DNA of 64,000 nucleotides from an uncultured Hyphomonas sp. (GCF_963678875.1 NZ_OY787456.1:1178001-1242000); one strand, 5' to 3'. Shown: positions 1 to 9,107, counted from the stretch's first letter. Notes: generated by a model from the sequence alone, not told the origin. A program made the numbers and translations.

Positions 1-419
1 CGGTCCGGCAGGAAGCGGCCATCATCGACGGAGTAGACCTGTTTGGACGTGCGCTCCTCAATCAGGCCCTGCTTCTCCAATGCCTGGGCGAGGTGCTGGG
101 TCACGGCATGGTTTGCCGGGCGCGACGTGCGGCCAAACCAGTCGAAAGACAGGCTGAAGCCTTCGCCGGCCGCGCGCTGGATCTCGTATTGCTCATCGCA
201 ATAGTCCTGCACGCTGATTCCTGCGGCCTGCGCTGCGAGTTCGGCAGGCGTGCCGTGCTCATCGGTGGCGCAGATATAGGTCACGTCGTGGCCCAGAAGG
301 CGCATCACGCGGGAATACACGTCAGCCGGGAGCATCGAACCGGCCAGATTGCCGAGATGCTTGACGCCGTTGATGTACGGCAGGGCAGAGGTGACGAGGA
401 TGCGCCGGGAATGCGTCAT
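1..419 (-). CDS. metG: Methionyl-tRNA synthetase, N-terminal part (cut by window start)
   Basis: Charges tRNA-Met with methionine in the cytoplasm. About 139 N-terminal residues are visible. They open with the class I MetRS start: a [16 protein letters not shown] stretch (residues 9-24) holding the HIGH-type motif as HLGN, followed by [15 protein letters not shown] and CATDEHGTP, both typical of MetRS. The ATG is at 417-419. The catalytic core and anticodon-binding domain lie outside the window. This is a housekeeping gene and marks the core-genome side of the window. Confidence 0.93.
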   Translation of the reverse strand, partial: MTHSRRILVTSALPYINGVKHLGNLAGSMLPADVYSRVMRLLGHDVTYICATDEHGTPAELAAQAAGISVQDYCDEQYEIQRAAGEGFSLSFDWFGRTSRPANHAVTQHLAQALEKQGLIEERTSKQVYSVDDGRFLPD

Positions 420-579
420 TGGGTGTCAGTCTTTTCCGTTTTCTGGGCCGTCAGGACCGCGATTCGGGCCTTCCGGCCCTGTTGGAGCGTGTCTTTTAAC
501 GCGGCGAGCCGGAAATGAAAGAAACCGAGCAGACAAAAAACTGTGCCCGGTCAGGCCCCTGATCCCTAAAGCAGACAAG

Positions 580-612
580 AAAAGCCCCGGAACGGCAGGG
601 CCGGTCCGGGGC
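580..612 (-). terminator. Rho-independent terminator after the OmpA-domain gene
   Basis: An 8-bp GC-rich inverted repeat (GCCCCGGA at 584-591, TCCGGGGC at 605-612) is followed on the minus strand by a short T run. It lies 60-95 bp downstream of the minus-strand gene ending at 675 and upstream of metG, so it would separate the two transcripts. The T tract has only four residues. Confidence 0.6.
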
Positions 613-674
613 AGTCAACGGTGCAGGCGCGGTGATCTGACCTGCACCGATTGGAGGGGGGAAGGGATATGGGG

Positions 675-1154
675 TTAGAGGCCGTAGACCGGCTTTACAT
701 CCAGGTTGATATCCACGCGGCGGGCCATAGGCTCCACCGGCACTTCGGCGGAAGCGGCCGTGGCATTCACTTCCTGGAAATTCGTCTCGATGCGCGGGGC
801 CGACACACCACGGTCCGACAGGGCCTGGATCACCGCAGCGGCGCGCGCTTCCGACAGTTGCGCAAGTTCGATGTCAGTGTGGGCCTCTTCGGAAACGACG
901 GAGACATCAATGTCGGTGACGGCGCAGCCCTCAAGGCTGTTGGTCGCTGCGTTCAGTGCCCGGACGGAATAGGACGAAAGCATCGTCTCGTAGGCGGGGA
1001 AGTAGATGGACAGCTTCATGTCCTCGCAGACCGGTTTGCGAGCCACATAGACAGGTTCCGCCGGCGGCGGCTTCGGGGCATCGGAAACAGCCGGCAGCGC
1101 TGCGAGGGCGCCTATCAGGCCGAGGCCTGCTGCAGCGAACATCGTGCGTTTCAT
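675..1154 (-). CDS. Small secreted OmpA-domain protein
   Basis: A 159-residue exported protein. Residues 1-25 (MKRTMFAAAGLGLIGALAALPAVS) form a signal peptide. The rest is an OmpA-like peptidoglycan-association domain: a KLSIYF strand, then L-SEARAAAVIQALSDRGV and a closing RRVDINLDV strand. Two cysteines (in PVCEDM and EGCAVT) could form a disulfide. The start at 1154 is chosen because AAGGAG lies six bases upstream; in-frame codons further upstream have no such site. The family ties the envelope to peptidoglycan. It stands alone with its own terminator. Confidence 0.75.
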   Translation of the reverse strand: MKRTMFAAAGLGLIGALAALPAVSDAPKPPPAEPVYVARKPVCEDMKLSIYFPAYETMLSSYSVRALNAATNSLEGCAVTDIDVSVVSEEAHTDIELAQLSEARAAAVIQALSDRGVSAPRIETNFQEVNATAASAEVPVEPMARRVDINLDVKPVYGL

Positions 1155-1525
1155 AATGGTCTCCTTCATGCTCATTTCTTGCTCCATCAATCCCTGAGAA
1201 CTCTTCCGGTTCCTGTGCCCTTGCATGAACAAAGGGATAGGCTTGGTTTGCGGCTGAAATGTGCGCCCACCGGGGCGAATGAGGCGGTGCCAAGGAAATT
1301 GGAAGGAATCCAGCAAAGGGGCGATAAAGCCCTTTTGAATCATGGGTGTAGGGTCGATCTGGATTTCCAGAGTTCGCCTCATCGGAGAATTTTTGCGAGG
1401 AATGTGGCAAGCTCGGGGCGGCCGGGTGCCGCCAGTCGGGTCACAATCCCCCTCGGATCGGATGGGGTGTGGACCTCCTGCTTGCATCCGGCCGCACTTC
1501 CCATTAGTGACGGGTTTCCTCATGG

Positions 1526-1601
1526 GCCGGCTTAGCTCAGCTGGTAGAGCATCTGATTTGTAATCAGAGGGTCGCGGGTTCGAGTCCTGCAGCCGGCACC
1601 A
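1526..1601 (+). tRNA. tRNA-Thr (anticodon TGT)
   Basis: All cloverleaf parts are visible. The acceptor stem is GCCGGCT (1526-1532) with AGCCGGC (1591-1597). The D-arm contains AGCTCAGCTGGTAGAGC. The anticodon stem TCTGA/TCAGA encloses the loop TTTGTAA (anticodon TGT). The T-arm is GCGGGTTCGAGTCCTGC, and CCA is encoded (1599-1601). An integrase remnant begins about 27 bp downstream, so this tRNA is the likely attachment site of the island. Confidence 0.96.
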
Positions 1602-1627
1602 TAGGAAACAGGGACTTAGTCCGATTT

Positions 1628-1785
1628 CAGCAAGAATTCAGAGATCGTACTGGCGCGCAATTGGCGCGCAACTTGGCACAACAGGTGGATGATCTGCTCT
1701 GTCACCTTCGTCAGGTATGCAGGATCGAATGGCTTTTTGCTCTCTTTGGTCGAGCTATTCGGCGCTTTGAGTTACGGAGGGACAA
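1628..1785 (-). pseudogene. Decayed 3' end of a tyrosine integrase
   Basis: This stretch matches at nucleotide level the last roughly 150 bp of the intact integrase gene ending at 28015: both share AATTCAGAGAT, TACTGGCGCGCAA, TGGCGCGCAAC, CACC/GCCTTCGTCAG and GGATCGAATGG in the same order. Read on the minus strand it is broken by stop codons and frameshifts and covers only the catalytic-tyrosine end. Its place just after the tRNA-Thr gene mirrors the usual layout of tRNA-integrated islands, with the integrase 3' end nearest the attachment site. It implies an older integration event. Confidence 0.7.
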
Positions 1786-2012
1786 TGACACTCCATTCCG
1801 GAGCCCTACGACCAAAACATCATTGGCGCGTAGGTTCTGATCAATTTCCGGTTTCCGTGAGATCTTGCCATCCCGTAGCTACGTTTCGTGAGGCGGCATT
1901 TGGCCCTCTTCAGACCGTCGGCAGTTTTGACTTGAACGGCAGCTTGGGTCTCGAAAGCAGACATTCGGATCGAGCTTTGCAGCGAATGCCACCATGACAA
2001 TGACGGATGATC
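1786..2012. other. Non-coding stretch after the integrase remnant
   Basis: No gene with coding character is seen. Short open frames exist but have no recognisable domain or ribosome site. It probably contains further decayed mobile-element sequence between the integrase remnant and the PepSY gene. Confidence 0.5.
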
Positions 2013-3389
2013 TCAGGAGCTGTGCTTCCCATTCTGCCGTAAAATGGCGGATGAACAGAAGTCTGCCACCAGCGCCGCCAGTAGTGTCAGGCCCGCCATC
2101 GGCAGGAACAAGCATAGGACGAGGATGATTGCCACGACGCCGAGGGCGATCGTCCGGTCTTGCGGCATCGGCGGCACGCCCAGCCTACCCTCTGGTCGGC
2201 GTCGCCACCACATCACGGTGCCCGTGACCGCGAGCAGGGCAACACCAAGTGCCGCAAAAAGCCCAAGCAGCTGGTTCCCCCAGCCGAACAATGCGCCTTC
2301 GTGAAACGAGACGCCCAGTGCCATAGCCCTGTCGGCGAGATTGTGATCGCCGAACCGGATGCGCATCAGCTGGCTGCCGGTCCAGCGGTCGTAATGAACA
2401 GTTTCCTGCTGCAGCCGGTTGGGGTTCATCCCGCGCACCGTCCACACGCCGTTCTCGCTGCGCGGAGGCTGTACCCAAACCGGTGGAGCAAAGCCTTCGG
2501 CGACCGCCTGCTGCACGACAGTATCTATGCCAAGCGGCGTCGCCCGCATGAGGGCGCCAGTCGCGCCGTCTTCGTCCCGTGCAGGCTCATTGTCCGTCTC
2601 CCACAATGTCCCACCCATCTCATGCAGGGCATGCGGATCTGCGGATTGCAGCGTCACGAACCATTCCTGACCGGGCGATTTCATTCCGACGAGCTCTTTG
2701 GCACGGGTGAAGCCATCGCCCCAGACCTGGGTCCAGGGAAGGCCTGATATCAGCATGATGATGGCAAGAGACCCTATCCAGGCGCCGGCCGCGCCGTGCA
2801 CCTTCTTCCAGGTCTCGCGGCCCGGACCGCTGGCCCTGAAGTCCGGCAGGAAGATGCGCCACCAGACGTCTCCGCGCGGCCACCATAGGAACAGCCCGGT
2901 GACGAGCAGGATGATCGTCCAGCAGGCCATGATCTCCACGACCAGCGAGCCCGCATCCCCGCCCAGCAGGGTGCCATGGATCCGCTTGATGAATTCGAGG
3001 AAGATGTCCGCTGACCGGACATCCTCGAGGATGGTTCCATCCGTCTTGTTGAGCCAGAGCTTCCGGGCCCCGCCTTCCGCGAGGATTTCGACTTCCGCCG
3101 TCGGGTCTGCATCCGAGGAGGGAAGCACGATACGGACGAGTTTCGAGCCGGGATGCGCGTCGAGGGCCCGCGTGACAATCAGGTCGGCTGCGACCGTCTG
3201 AGTTGCCTGCACGCCCGGGCCGGCAAGCGCATTGATACGGGCTTCCTGTGCGGCCTCGATCTGTGGCCGGAACAGGTAGATCGCCCCCGTCACCGCCAGC
3301 GTGACGACGAAGGGAACGACCATCAGCCCGGCAAAGAAATGCCAGCGCCAGACGCGGTGCTGAAGCGTGGAGCGTTTGGCGCTAGCCAT
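2013..3389 (-). CDS. PepSY-associated membrane protein (siderophore-iron reductase type)
   Basis: A 458-residue inner-membrane protein of the PepSY-TM (PiuB/FoxB-like) family. It has an N-terminal helix (residues 18-38, FFAGLMVVPFVVTLAVTGAIY), a large periplasmic part with PepSY-like segments, helices near 155-170 and 200-220, and two to three C-terminal helices ending in a charged tail. Relatives often accompany TonB receptors and reduce or release metal from imported siderophores. The ATG at 3389 lies 3 bp after the stop of the upstream TonB receptor, so the two are co-transcribed. The substrate cannot be read from sequence. Confidence 0.85.
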   Translation of the reverse strand: MASAKRSTLQHRVWRWHFFAGLMVVPFVVTLAVTGAIYLFRPQIEAAQEARINALAGPGVQATQTVAADLIVTRALDAHPGSKLVRIVLPSSDADPTAEVEILAEGGARKLWLNKTDGTILEDVRSADIFLEFIKRIHGTLLGGDAGSLVVEIMACWTIILLVTGLFLWWPRGDVWWRIFLPDFRASGPGRETWKKVHGAAGAWIGSLAIIMLISGLPWTQVWGDGFTRAKELVGMKSPGQEWFVTLQSADPHALHEMGGTLWETDNEPARDEDGATGALMRATPLGIDTVVQQAVAEGFAPPVWVQPPRSENGVWTVRGMNPNRLQQETVHYDRWTGSQLMRIRFGDHNLADRAMALGVSFHEGALFGWGNQLLGLFAALGVALLAVTGTVMWWRRRPEGRLGVPPMPQDRTIALGVVAIILVLCLFLPMAGLTLLAALVADFCSSAILRQNGKHSS

Positions 3390-3392
3390 GGC

Positions 3393-5399
3393 CTAGAACC
3401 TCGCCCGGATGCCGCCGAACACGGCGGGGCGTTCGACCGGATAATAGATGGCCGAAGCATCGGTCACCGCGATCGCCGCGCTGACATCGCCGATCGCCTT
3501 CTCGCCTGTCAGGTTCCTGGCATCGAGGAAAAGATCGATCCGGTCCGTGACGCTCCAGCCGGCCGTGGCGCCGACCAGCACATAGCCGTCCAGCTTCCGG
3601 TCGTTGTTATAGTCTGCATAAGGACCTTCTGGAATCCACTCGATGACAGGCGCCACATGCCGCTTGTTGGTCCCGAACCGCAGTTCGGCCCGGTAGACAT
3701 GTTCCGGAACGACCGGCAGCGTATTGTCGCCGAATTCGGAATCGCCGTCGAACCTGAAGTCCGACCATGTGTAGACCTGGTTCAGGCGAAGCCAGTCCGT
3801 CAATTGCAGGGCAAGTCCCGCCTCGATCCCCTGATGGATCGTCTTGTCGGCATTGAAGGTGGATGCCGGAATGTCCTGCGTCACGGTGTATTGCAGCATT
3901 TCGCCGTCAATGTCGGACCGGTAGGCCGACACATCCCATTCCGCGATGCCGGCCCGGCCGCGCGTGCCTGCCTCGAACGTCCAGGCCGTCTGTTCTTCGA
4001 CCGGTACGAAGGACGCCACCTGGGCCACTTCTCCCATGCCGGGGAATTCGGCAGAGGCGCTGTAATTGGCATAGACCTGCACATCCGGCGCTGCCTGATA
4101 GAGGACGCCGATCTTGGGCGAGAACGCATCGAAATCCGCGCTGCCCTTCACGCCGGTTTCACCTCCGGCGAACAGGTTGAATTTCTCGAACTGTTCCCGT
4201 TCGCCTTCCGCATAGACGGCGCCGCCGATCAGCGTCAGGCGATCCGTCGCGGCATAGCGCACTTCGCCGTAAAGGTTGCTGGTCCACGATTCCTGGTCTG
4301 CATCATAGGCCAATGCGCCAGAGTGGCCGTTATTGTTGACATAGCGAACAGCGTCCGTCTCGCCCTTGCGGCCGTCGAGGCCAAGGGTGATTTCAAACCT
4401 GTCGCCCTGCCAGTCCCATCGACCGAACAGACCGACATCCTGAGACTCATAGTCGATCACCTGGAAGATCGGGTGGAACAGGGATTTATCATTGAGGTAG
4501 GCGCCAACCCTGATCGTGCTGGATTCAAGGTCGAACACGGTCTGGTTCTGGATACGGAGGGAATCGATGTCGCGTCCCTGATCGCCGGCAAAATTTCCGG
4601 TCTCCGGTTCCGACTCTGCGACCGAACGGGTGAGCGCGCCCGGCAGCTCCTGGTCGATCTCGTTGAGGCTGAGGTAGAACCGAGTCGAGACCGTATCGCT
4701 GAATGCATAGCCGGCATTGCCCTGGAACCGCGTCGCATTGCGGCGGGCGTGATCGCGGTCCCCATCGGACGTATCGGCGCTGATTGCGCCCCAGGCATCC
4801 AAGCTGTCCCCGGCAAGACCACCTGAAACGAGCAGGCGGGCGGTGTTCCAGCTGCCCGCGTCCGTGCGGACATAGCCTCTTGGAGCCGTGCGTCCGGTCG
4901 GTGTCACGCCGTTGATTGCGCCGCCCAGCGTGCCGGACCCGAACCGCAAGGCATTTGCGCCGCGATACACTTCCAGATGGTCGAAGAAGATCGGTTCCAG
5001 TTCCTGGAAATCGCCATTGTCGTCGGCGAGATTGATCCGGACGCCGTCCTGCAGGAGCGTCAGCCCGCGCATATGATAGCCCCGGCTGATGCCGGATCCG
5101 CGAATGGAAATGCGCACTTCCTGGCCGTAGCGCGGCTGGGTGTAGACTCCCGGTGTAAAGGCCAGCGTGTCCCGGAGGGAGACCAGGAAACGGTCCGCAT
5201 ACTCCTCATGCGAGACGACATCGACGCCGCCGGGCGTTTTGGCAGCCTGCTGTTCGGCTTCGAGTGTGCTTGCCCGGGACGTGACGTTGATGGTCTCTTC
5301 CACGCGCTCGGCGTCGTCTGCATGTGCGGCGAAGAACTGGCCGAGCGCGGTGCTCAGCACAAGCAGGCTCACAGTGGAGCCGGATCTGATTTTCAACAT
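3393..5399 (-). CDS. TonB-dependent siderophore/metal receptor
   Basis: Outer-membrane receptor of about 668 residues. After the signal peptide come a plug domain (VVSHEEYADRFLVSLRDTL, then ISIRGSGISRGYHMRG, then LEVYRGANALRFGSGTLGGAIN) and a 22-strand barrel ending in GGIRARF with a terminal Phe. The ATG at 5399 starts a normal signal peptide; an alternative GTG at 5432 would add 11 residues. It forms an operon with the DUF2946 protein upstream and the PepSY protein downstream, a common arrangement for iron-siderophore or copper uptake. I found no convincing Fur box upstream. Confidence 0.88.
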   Translation of the reverse strand: MLKIRSGSTVSLLVLSTALGQFFAAHADDAERVEETINVTSRASTLEAEQQAAKTPGGVDVVSHEEYADRFLVSLRDTLAFTPGVYTQPRYGQEVRISIRGSGISRGYHMRGLTLLQDGVRINLADDNGDFQELEPIFFDHLEVYRGANALRFGSGTLGGAINGVTPTGRTAPRGYVRTDAGSWNTARLLVSGGLAGDSLDAWGAISADTSDGDRDHARRNATRFQGNAGYAFSDTVSTRFYLSLNEIDQELPGALTRSVAESEPETGNFAGDQGRDIDSLRIQNQTVFDLESSTIRVGAYLNDKSLFHPIFQVIDYESQDVGLFGRWDWQGDRFEITLGLDGRKGETDAVRYVNNNGHSGALAYDADQESWTSNLYGEVRYAATDRLTLIGGAVYAEGEREQFEKFNLFAGGETGVKGSADFDAFSPKIGVLYQAAPDVQVYANYSASAEFPGMGEVAQVASFVPVEEQTAWTFEAGTRGRAGIAEWDVSAYRSDIDGEMLQYTVTQDIPASTFNADKTIHQGIEAGLALQLTDWLRLNQVYTWSDFRFDGDSEFGDNTLPVVPEHVYRAELRFGTNKRHVAPVIEWIPEGPYADYNNDRKLDGYVLVGATAGWSVTDRIDLFLDARNLTGEKAIGDVSAAIAVTDASAIYYPVERPAVFGGIRARF

Positions 5400-5465
5400 G
5401 GTAACAGGTGTTTCTCTGTGTGCGCCGCTCACGGGCGGACGCGGTCTGACAATTGGCGAAAGATG

Positions 5466-5882
5466 TCAGACAGAGACGGGCGGCCCGCGGGCCGGGAGGG
5501 GGGCAGATGCTATGTTGCGGAGAGGCGGCGCCCTGACGGGCGGGCGTGTTTGAGCACTCTGGGGAAACACAGGTGCGTCGAAGGCGATGTCTACGTCAGG
5601 CGCAGGCAGGTAGTGCGATGCAAGGGCAAACGGGCAGGATGTGGTCGCGCTATCGGTATCGCTGGGCGACTTGCCGTCTTCGTGATCGCCCGCCGCATCG
5701 GCGTCCAAGTCTACGCCCTGTTGGGGGCTCCAGGCGACCGTTCGTCCCGAACACAACTGGATGGAGACCACGCCTGTCTCGGCGTCGGGCCCTACCATCC
5801 AGCCCACAGGCACCGCCGCCCGCACCAGAAGTGCGAACAGGAGCGCCACGATAGCCAATCTGGATGTCAGGTCATGACGCAT
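5466..5882 (-). CDS. DUF2946-type small exported protein
   Basis: A 138-residue protein with an N-terminal hydrophobic segment (LAIVALLFALLVRAAVPVGWM), an internal IQLCSGRTV cysteine, an acidic stretch, and a TTSCPFALA motif. These are features of the DUF2946 family, whose members often sit beside TonB receptors and have been linked to metal handling. It is the first gene of the minus-strand operon continuing into the TonB receptor (66 bp gap) and the PepSY protein. A metal-chaperone role is inference from the Cys motifs and neighbourhood. Confidence 0.65.
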   Translation of the reverse strand: MRHDLTSRLAIVALLFALLVRAAVPVGWMVGPDAETGVVSIQLCSGRTVAWSPQQGVDLDADAAGDHEDGKSPSDTDSATTSCPFALASHYLPAPDVDIAFDAPVFPQSAQTRPPVRAPPLRNIASAPLPARGPPVSV

Positions 5883-6325
5883 TCGCGGGGTCGGTCCGTC
5901 TGATCCACAGGTGAATGCGAGTAGATCTCATTCATGTCGGCTTCAATTGCGACAGAAAGCCACCGGCTCTCTGTCGTGTCCGCACCTCTACCTTTCACTG
6001 CCAAATCTACTGACTTGAGTCTTCTCGTGTAGCATGTCTGCTTTTGCAACCATTGCTGTCGTTAAGCGTAACTCGCTACATGCTTTCTATCGGCGACTTT
6101 CGGCCATAGGACGTAAGCTCCATTGGCTCGCTCTGGCCCTATTCAGTCGTTGCCGCCGAGCGGGATGATGTCGTATTTTGGCCGGAAGTTGTCTCCGTAA
6201 GGCTGACGTCGAACTTGTGCCGAGGGCGAAATTTCAGACATGGTATCTTAGGACGATCACAGCATTCATGGTGCTCTCGGGACCTTCAATTTTGGAAGCC
6301 GAAGGTCCCTGACAGGCGCAAATAA
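5883..6325. other. Intergenic region, no gene
   Basis: 440 bp without a credible coding sequence. It should hold the promoter of the DUF2946-TonB-PepSY operon (right of 5882) and the 3' flank of the next TonB receptor (left of 6326). Apart from one hairpin at 6279-6309 I see no clear repeat or binding site. Confidence 0.5.
6279..6309 (-). terminator. Hairpin downstream of the His-rich TonB receptor
   Basis: A perfect 9-bp inverted repeat (GGGACCTTC at 6279-6287, GAAGGTCCC at 6301-6309) lies 17 bp past the stop codon of the minus-strand receptor. No T run follows, so termination would be weak or Rho-assisted; it may only protect the mRNA 3' end. Confidence 0.4.
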
Positions 6326-8371
6326 TCAGAATTTCAGGCGAACCCCGCTATTCAGGATAAATCCGTCATTGCGTGACCATATATTGGTGGTCCATTGGCC
6401 TTCCGGCGATCTCACCGGAAGGACGAGCGGGTCTTCCTTTGTCTGGCGTACATCCAGCAGATTCTCGGCATTGATAAACCAGCTTGCTCGTCCAACCGTG
6501 ACCTGTCCAAGCAGTCCGAGGTGCAGGTAGGGCTCGCTAGTTGTCCGGAACGGGTTACCATCGAGGCGCTGCTCACCGGTGTAGTAAGCTTCGAAGCCAA
6601 CGAGCCCGCGACCATGCTGCTCCCACATGGCGACAAATCCTGCCGAGTGCGTTGGCGTCAGCTCGATCTCACGCCGCCCGCCGAGGGGGGCTTCTTCGGT
6701 TGCATCAAGATAGAGATAACTCCCCGTGATCTTGAAATCGTTCCAGAAATACCGAAGCAGAACCTCTGCTCCGCGAATCCGGGTTTCGCCATCGGCATTG
6801 ATCAGTGCAACGCGGTCCAGTTCGCCGCCCGGCACCGAGGCGAAAGCTTCAAGTTCCGTCACACCGTCCACTATTGATCTGAAGACGCTAAGATTGGCTT
6901 CCATCGACCTGGTCCGGTAGCCGACATCAATTGAAGCGGTCTCGGCAGTCTCCTCTTCAAGACCTGTGAGAGGTGATAGTCGTGACAGGCCGGAGGCTTC
7001 GATCTCCTCGACAAAGGGCGTCGGGGCAAAAAAGCCTTGGCCATAGGACGCCCTGATAGTCCAGTTATCCGGCTTATAGAGCACTGACGCACGGGGACTG
7101 AACTGGCTGCCATATTCACTATGGGCGTCAAAACGACCACTGAGGGAGACCGACAGGTCATCACGCAAATCATGGTCGATCTGGGCAAACAAGCCGGGTA
7201 CGTCATACCTGTAATCGAAAGCGGCAAACGTGTCTGATGTGTAGGTCTCAGACTGAAATGCCGCACCGATCGCCCAGTTCGTTCGCTGGCTGCCACCGGC
7301 CAGTGAGGCCTCGATCAGATAGCTTTCATGGCGATCATCTTCGATCAGAGAGCCGAAACGGTGCTCATGATCCTGAACCATGGCCGATCCACGCAGGTTC
7401 AGCTCGCTGCTCCCAAAAAGCGGCCTGTTGGCGACAAACCCGCCATCAAGGCGTGTAGTGTCCTGATTCTGAGGGAAAACTGTTCCATCGGGCACGGTGC
7501 GCCCCCGCAAGGTGCCGCCGTCGCGCTGTTCGCTCATATACCCGATTGTGGCGTAGAGCGTTGAGCCGTCGGCGCCGTCCCAGAAGAGCCGGGGCCGGGC
7601 TGACCAGCGTTCATAGCCGGGCATATCTATCCAGCCATCACTATCAATATCCTGCACGGATTGTCGGTTCGCGCCCGTTGTCAGCGAGACCGCAAGCTGA
7701 TCGCTGATTGGGGTCTCGAAATAGCCGGTCAGATCCTGTCCGTCCTGCGTTGTCAGGTTGACCAGCACTTCACCTGAAGCCTCCTCACCTGGACGCCGCG
7801 AGATCAGGTTGATCACACCACCAAGGGCCGAAGCACCGTAATAGGAGGATGCCGAACCCTTGATTAATTCGACCTGGGCAAGGTCAGTGGGTGGGATCTG
7901 GAGCAGGCCGATTGACGCGGCTTGCCCGCCATAGAGCGGCAAGCCATCACTCAGGAGTTGGGTATAGCGACCATAAAGCCCCTGCAGGCGAATGTTCGCC
8001 GCGCCGAGTGCAGGCGCAGTCGTCTGAACGCGCACTCCGCCGGTTTCGGCGACCAGCATGGAAATATTGCCGGGGCGCATGATGGCTTTCTCTTCAATCT
8101 CTTCCCGCCCGATCACTTCGACGCGGATAGGCAAGTCGTTGACCGCCCGGCCCGAACGGGTGGCCTCTACGATGATCGTCTCGAATGTTTTGTGATCATG
8201 GTCATCATGGTGGTCGTCCTCGCGATGGTGATCATCGTGGTTGTGTTCACCGCGCGGCTCGTGTGTCGATTCCGTTTCCGGCTCGACCGGCTGAGCATTT
8301 GCGGCACTGTAGCCGAAGAGAATGCCGGATATGGCGAGCGCGAGCGCCGTTTGGCGTCTTATATGAGGCAT
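6326..8371 (-). CDS. TonB-dependent receptor with His-rich N-terminus (metal uptake)
   Basis: A 681-residue outer-membrane receptor. The signal peptide (ends SAANAQ, about residue 27) is followed by an extension (about residues 33-60) extremely rich in His and Asp. Then come the plug domain (FETIIVEATRSGRAVNDLP, then IRLQGLYGRYTQLLSDGLP, then VELIKGSASSYYGASALGGVINLI) and a barrel ending in SGVRLKF. His-rich extensions are typical of receptors for zinc, nickel, cobalt or copper, with ZnuD a known zinc example; the exact metal is not determined. GAGAGGA lies about nine bases before the ATG. It is probably co-transcribed with the small Cys/His-rich gene ending at 8446. Confidence 0.86.
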   Translation of the reverse strand: MPHIRRQTALALAISGILFGYSAANAQPVEPETESTHEPRGEHNHDDHHREDDHHDDHDHKTFETIIVEATRSGRAVNDLPIRVEVIGREEIEEKAIMRPGNISMLVAETGGVRVQTTAPALGAANIRLQGLYGRYTQLLSDGLPLYGGQAASIGLLQIPPTDLAQVELIKGSASSYYGASALGGVINLISRRPGEEASGEVLVNLTTQDGQDLTGYFETPISDQLAVSLTTGANRQSVQDIDSDGWIDMPGYERWSARPRLFWDGADGSTLYATIGYMSEQRDGGTLRGRTVPDGTVFPQNQDTTRLDGGFVANRPLFGSSELNLRGSAMVQDHEHRFGSLIEDDRHESYLIEASLAGGSQRTNWAIGAAFQSETYTSDTFAAFDYRYDVPGLFAQIDHDLRDDLSVSLSGRFDAHSEYGSQFSPRASVLYKPDNWTIRASYGQGFFAPTPFVEEIEASGLSRLSPLTGLEEETAETASIDVGYRTRSMEANLSVFRSIVDGVTELEAFASVPGGELDRVALINADGETRIRGAEVLLRYFWNDFKITGSYLYLDATEEAPLGGRREIELTPTHSAGFVAMWEQHGRGLVGFEAYYTGEQRLDGNPFRTTSEPYLHLGLLGQVTVGRASWFINAENLLDVRQTKEDPLVLPVRSPEGQWTTNIWSRNDGFILNSGVRLKF

Positions 8372-8445
8372 GTAGGTTCATCCTCTCGAGATATCTGTTG
8401 CTGGTGGATTTCAGCGCTATGTGGCGCTGACGATGACAAGCAGCT

Positions 8446-8805
8446 TCAGACTCTCGGGGGACGGAACAGACTGTCCGGCGGCGATGGACCTGCGCCCAGT
8501 GAATGGGGCGGATCCAGCTTCTCAGGCGTAGTTGTTCTCGCGAAAGCGGCACTGTGAGAACCGCTCCATTGAACATCGCAGTTCGGGCAGTGATGGGCCT
8601 GGTGTTGAGACTCGCCCCTGGCAGGCTCCTCTGACTGGCCGGTCTCCACAGACGGGTCGGTCTCCACAGACGGGTCGGTCGCGCAGTTTTCGACCGATTC
8701 CACACCACACTGCTGCGCGCACGCTATCGGCGCCATGAAGAGCGCAAGGCTGATCAAGGCGGGAAGCGCTGCCCTGAATAAATGGGTGATCGACTGCAAA
8801 GCCAT
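8446..8805 (-). CDS. Small exported Cys/His-rich protein
   Basis: About 119 residues from the ATG at 8805; a GTG at 8862 in the same frame would lengthen it. It has a signal peptide (LPALISLALFMAPIACAQ), then CGVES/ENCAT, a VETDPS hexapeptide repeated in tandem, and a HQAHHCPNCDVQW motif with a CxxC and flanking histidines, which could bind a soft metal or form a disulfide. It lies 74 bp upstream of the His-rich TonB receptor on the same strand. No family is recognised with certainty; metal binding is inference. Confidence 0.55.
   Translation of the reverse strand: MALQSITHLFRAALPALISLALFMAPIACAQQCGVESVENCATDPSVETDPSVETGQSEEPARGESQHQAHHCPNCDVQWSGSHSAAFARTTTPEKLDPPHSLGAGPSPPDSLFRPPRV
8641..8676. 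repeat. Two perfect 18-bp tandem units inside the small Cys/His-rich gene
   Basis: GGTCTCCACAGACGGGTC occurs at 8641-8658 and again at 8659-8676. It encodes the repeated VETDPS-type hexapeptide, so the frame is kept. Most likely a slippage duplication. Confidence 0.85.
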
Positions 8806-9107
8806 ACGTCGTTGGGTAGCCTGTTTCTGAGCAAGCGGAAAGCAGGATGTGAAGGTTGCCACTCAATAGCCCATGCTAGTCAAGCTTTCAGGCATCTTCT
8901 GCCAAGCGGCTAGATTGGAGCGATTTTCTGTTTGAAACACCACCATTGGCTTATGTCTCATAATGCTCGCGTTACAGCCATCCGCCTAGTAAAGTTGAGC
9001 GGCCAGTTTCGGCGAGATCATGTCCTTGAACTGTTCCCCGTCAGCGACCATGAGACAGACCGGTAAAATTGCTTAAGGAGGATTTCTGGCACATCGTAGC
9101 CTATTCA
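8806..9107. other. Intergenic region before the IS6 element
   Basis: About 300 bp with no credible gene. It should contain the promoter of the minus-strand gene starting at 8805. A TTTCGGCGAGATCATGTCC segment near 9007 resembles TCGGCGAGAT sequence near the IS6 remnant at 41 kb, so part of it may be old mobile DNA. Confidence 0.4.

Noticed and set aside
651..1535. Long plus-strand open frame opposite the OmpA-domain gene
   Set aside because: No domain, no ribosome site; the minus-strand protein has a signal peptide and OmpA motifs. The plus frame is a shadow in GC-rich DNA.
3153..4826. 557-codon plus-strand open frame
   Set aside because: Lies opposite a clear PepSY/TonB receptor operon and has an Arg/Gly/Asp-rich composition with no motif.
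5883..6325. Fur or Zur box upstream of the metal-uptake operons
   Set aside because: No stretch close enough to known consensus sequences was found by eye.
8641..8676. Short tandem repeats as a possible CRISPR
   Set aside because: Only two directly adjoining 18-bp units inside a coding frame, without spacers; no cas genes.
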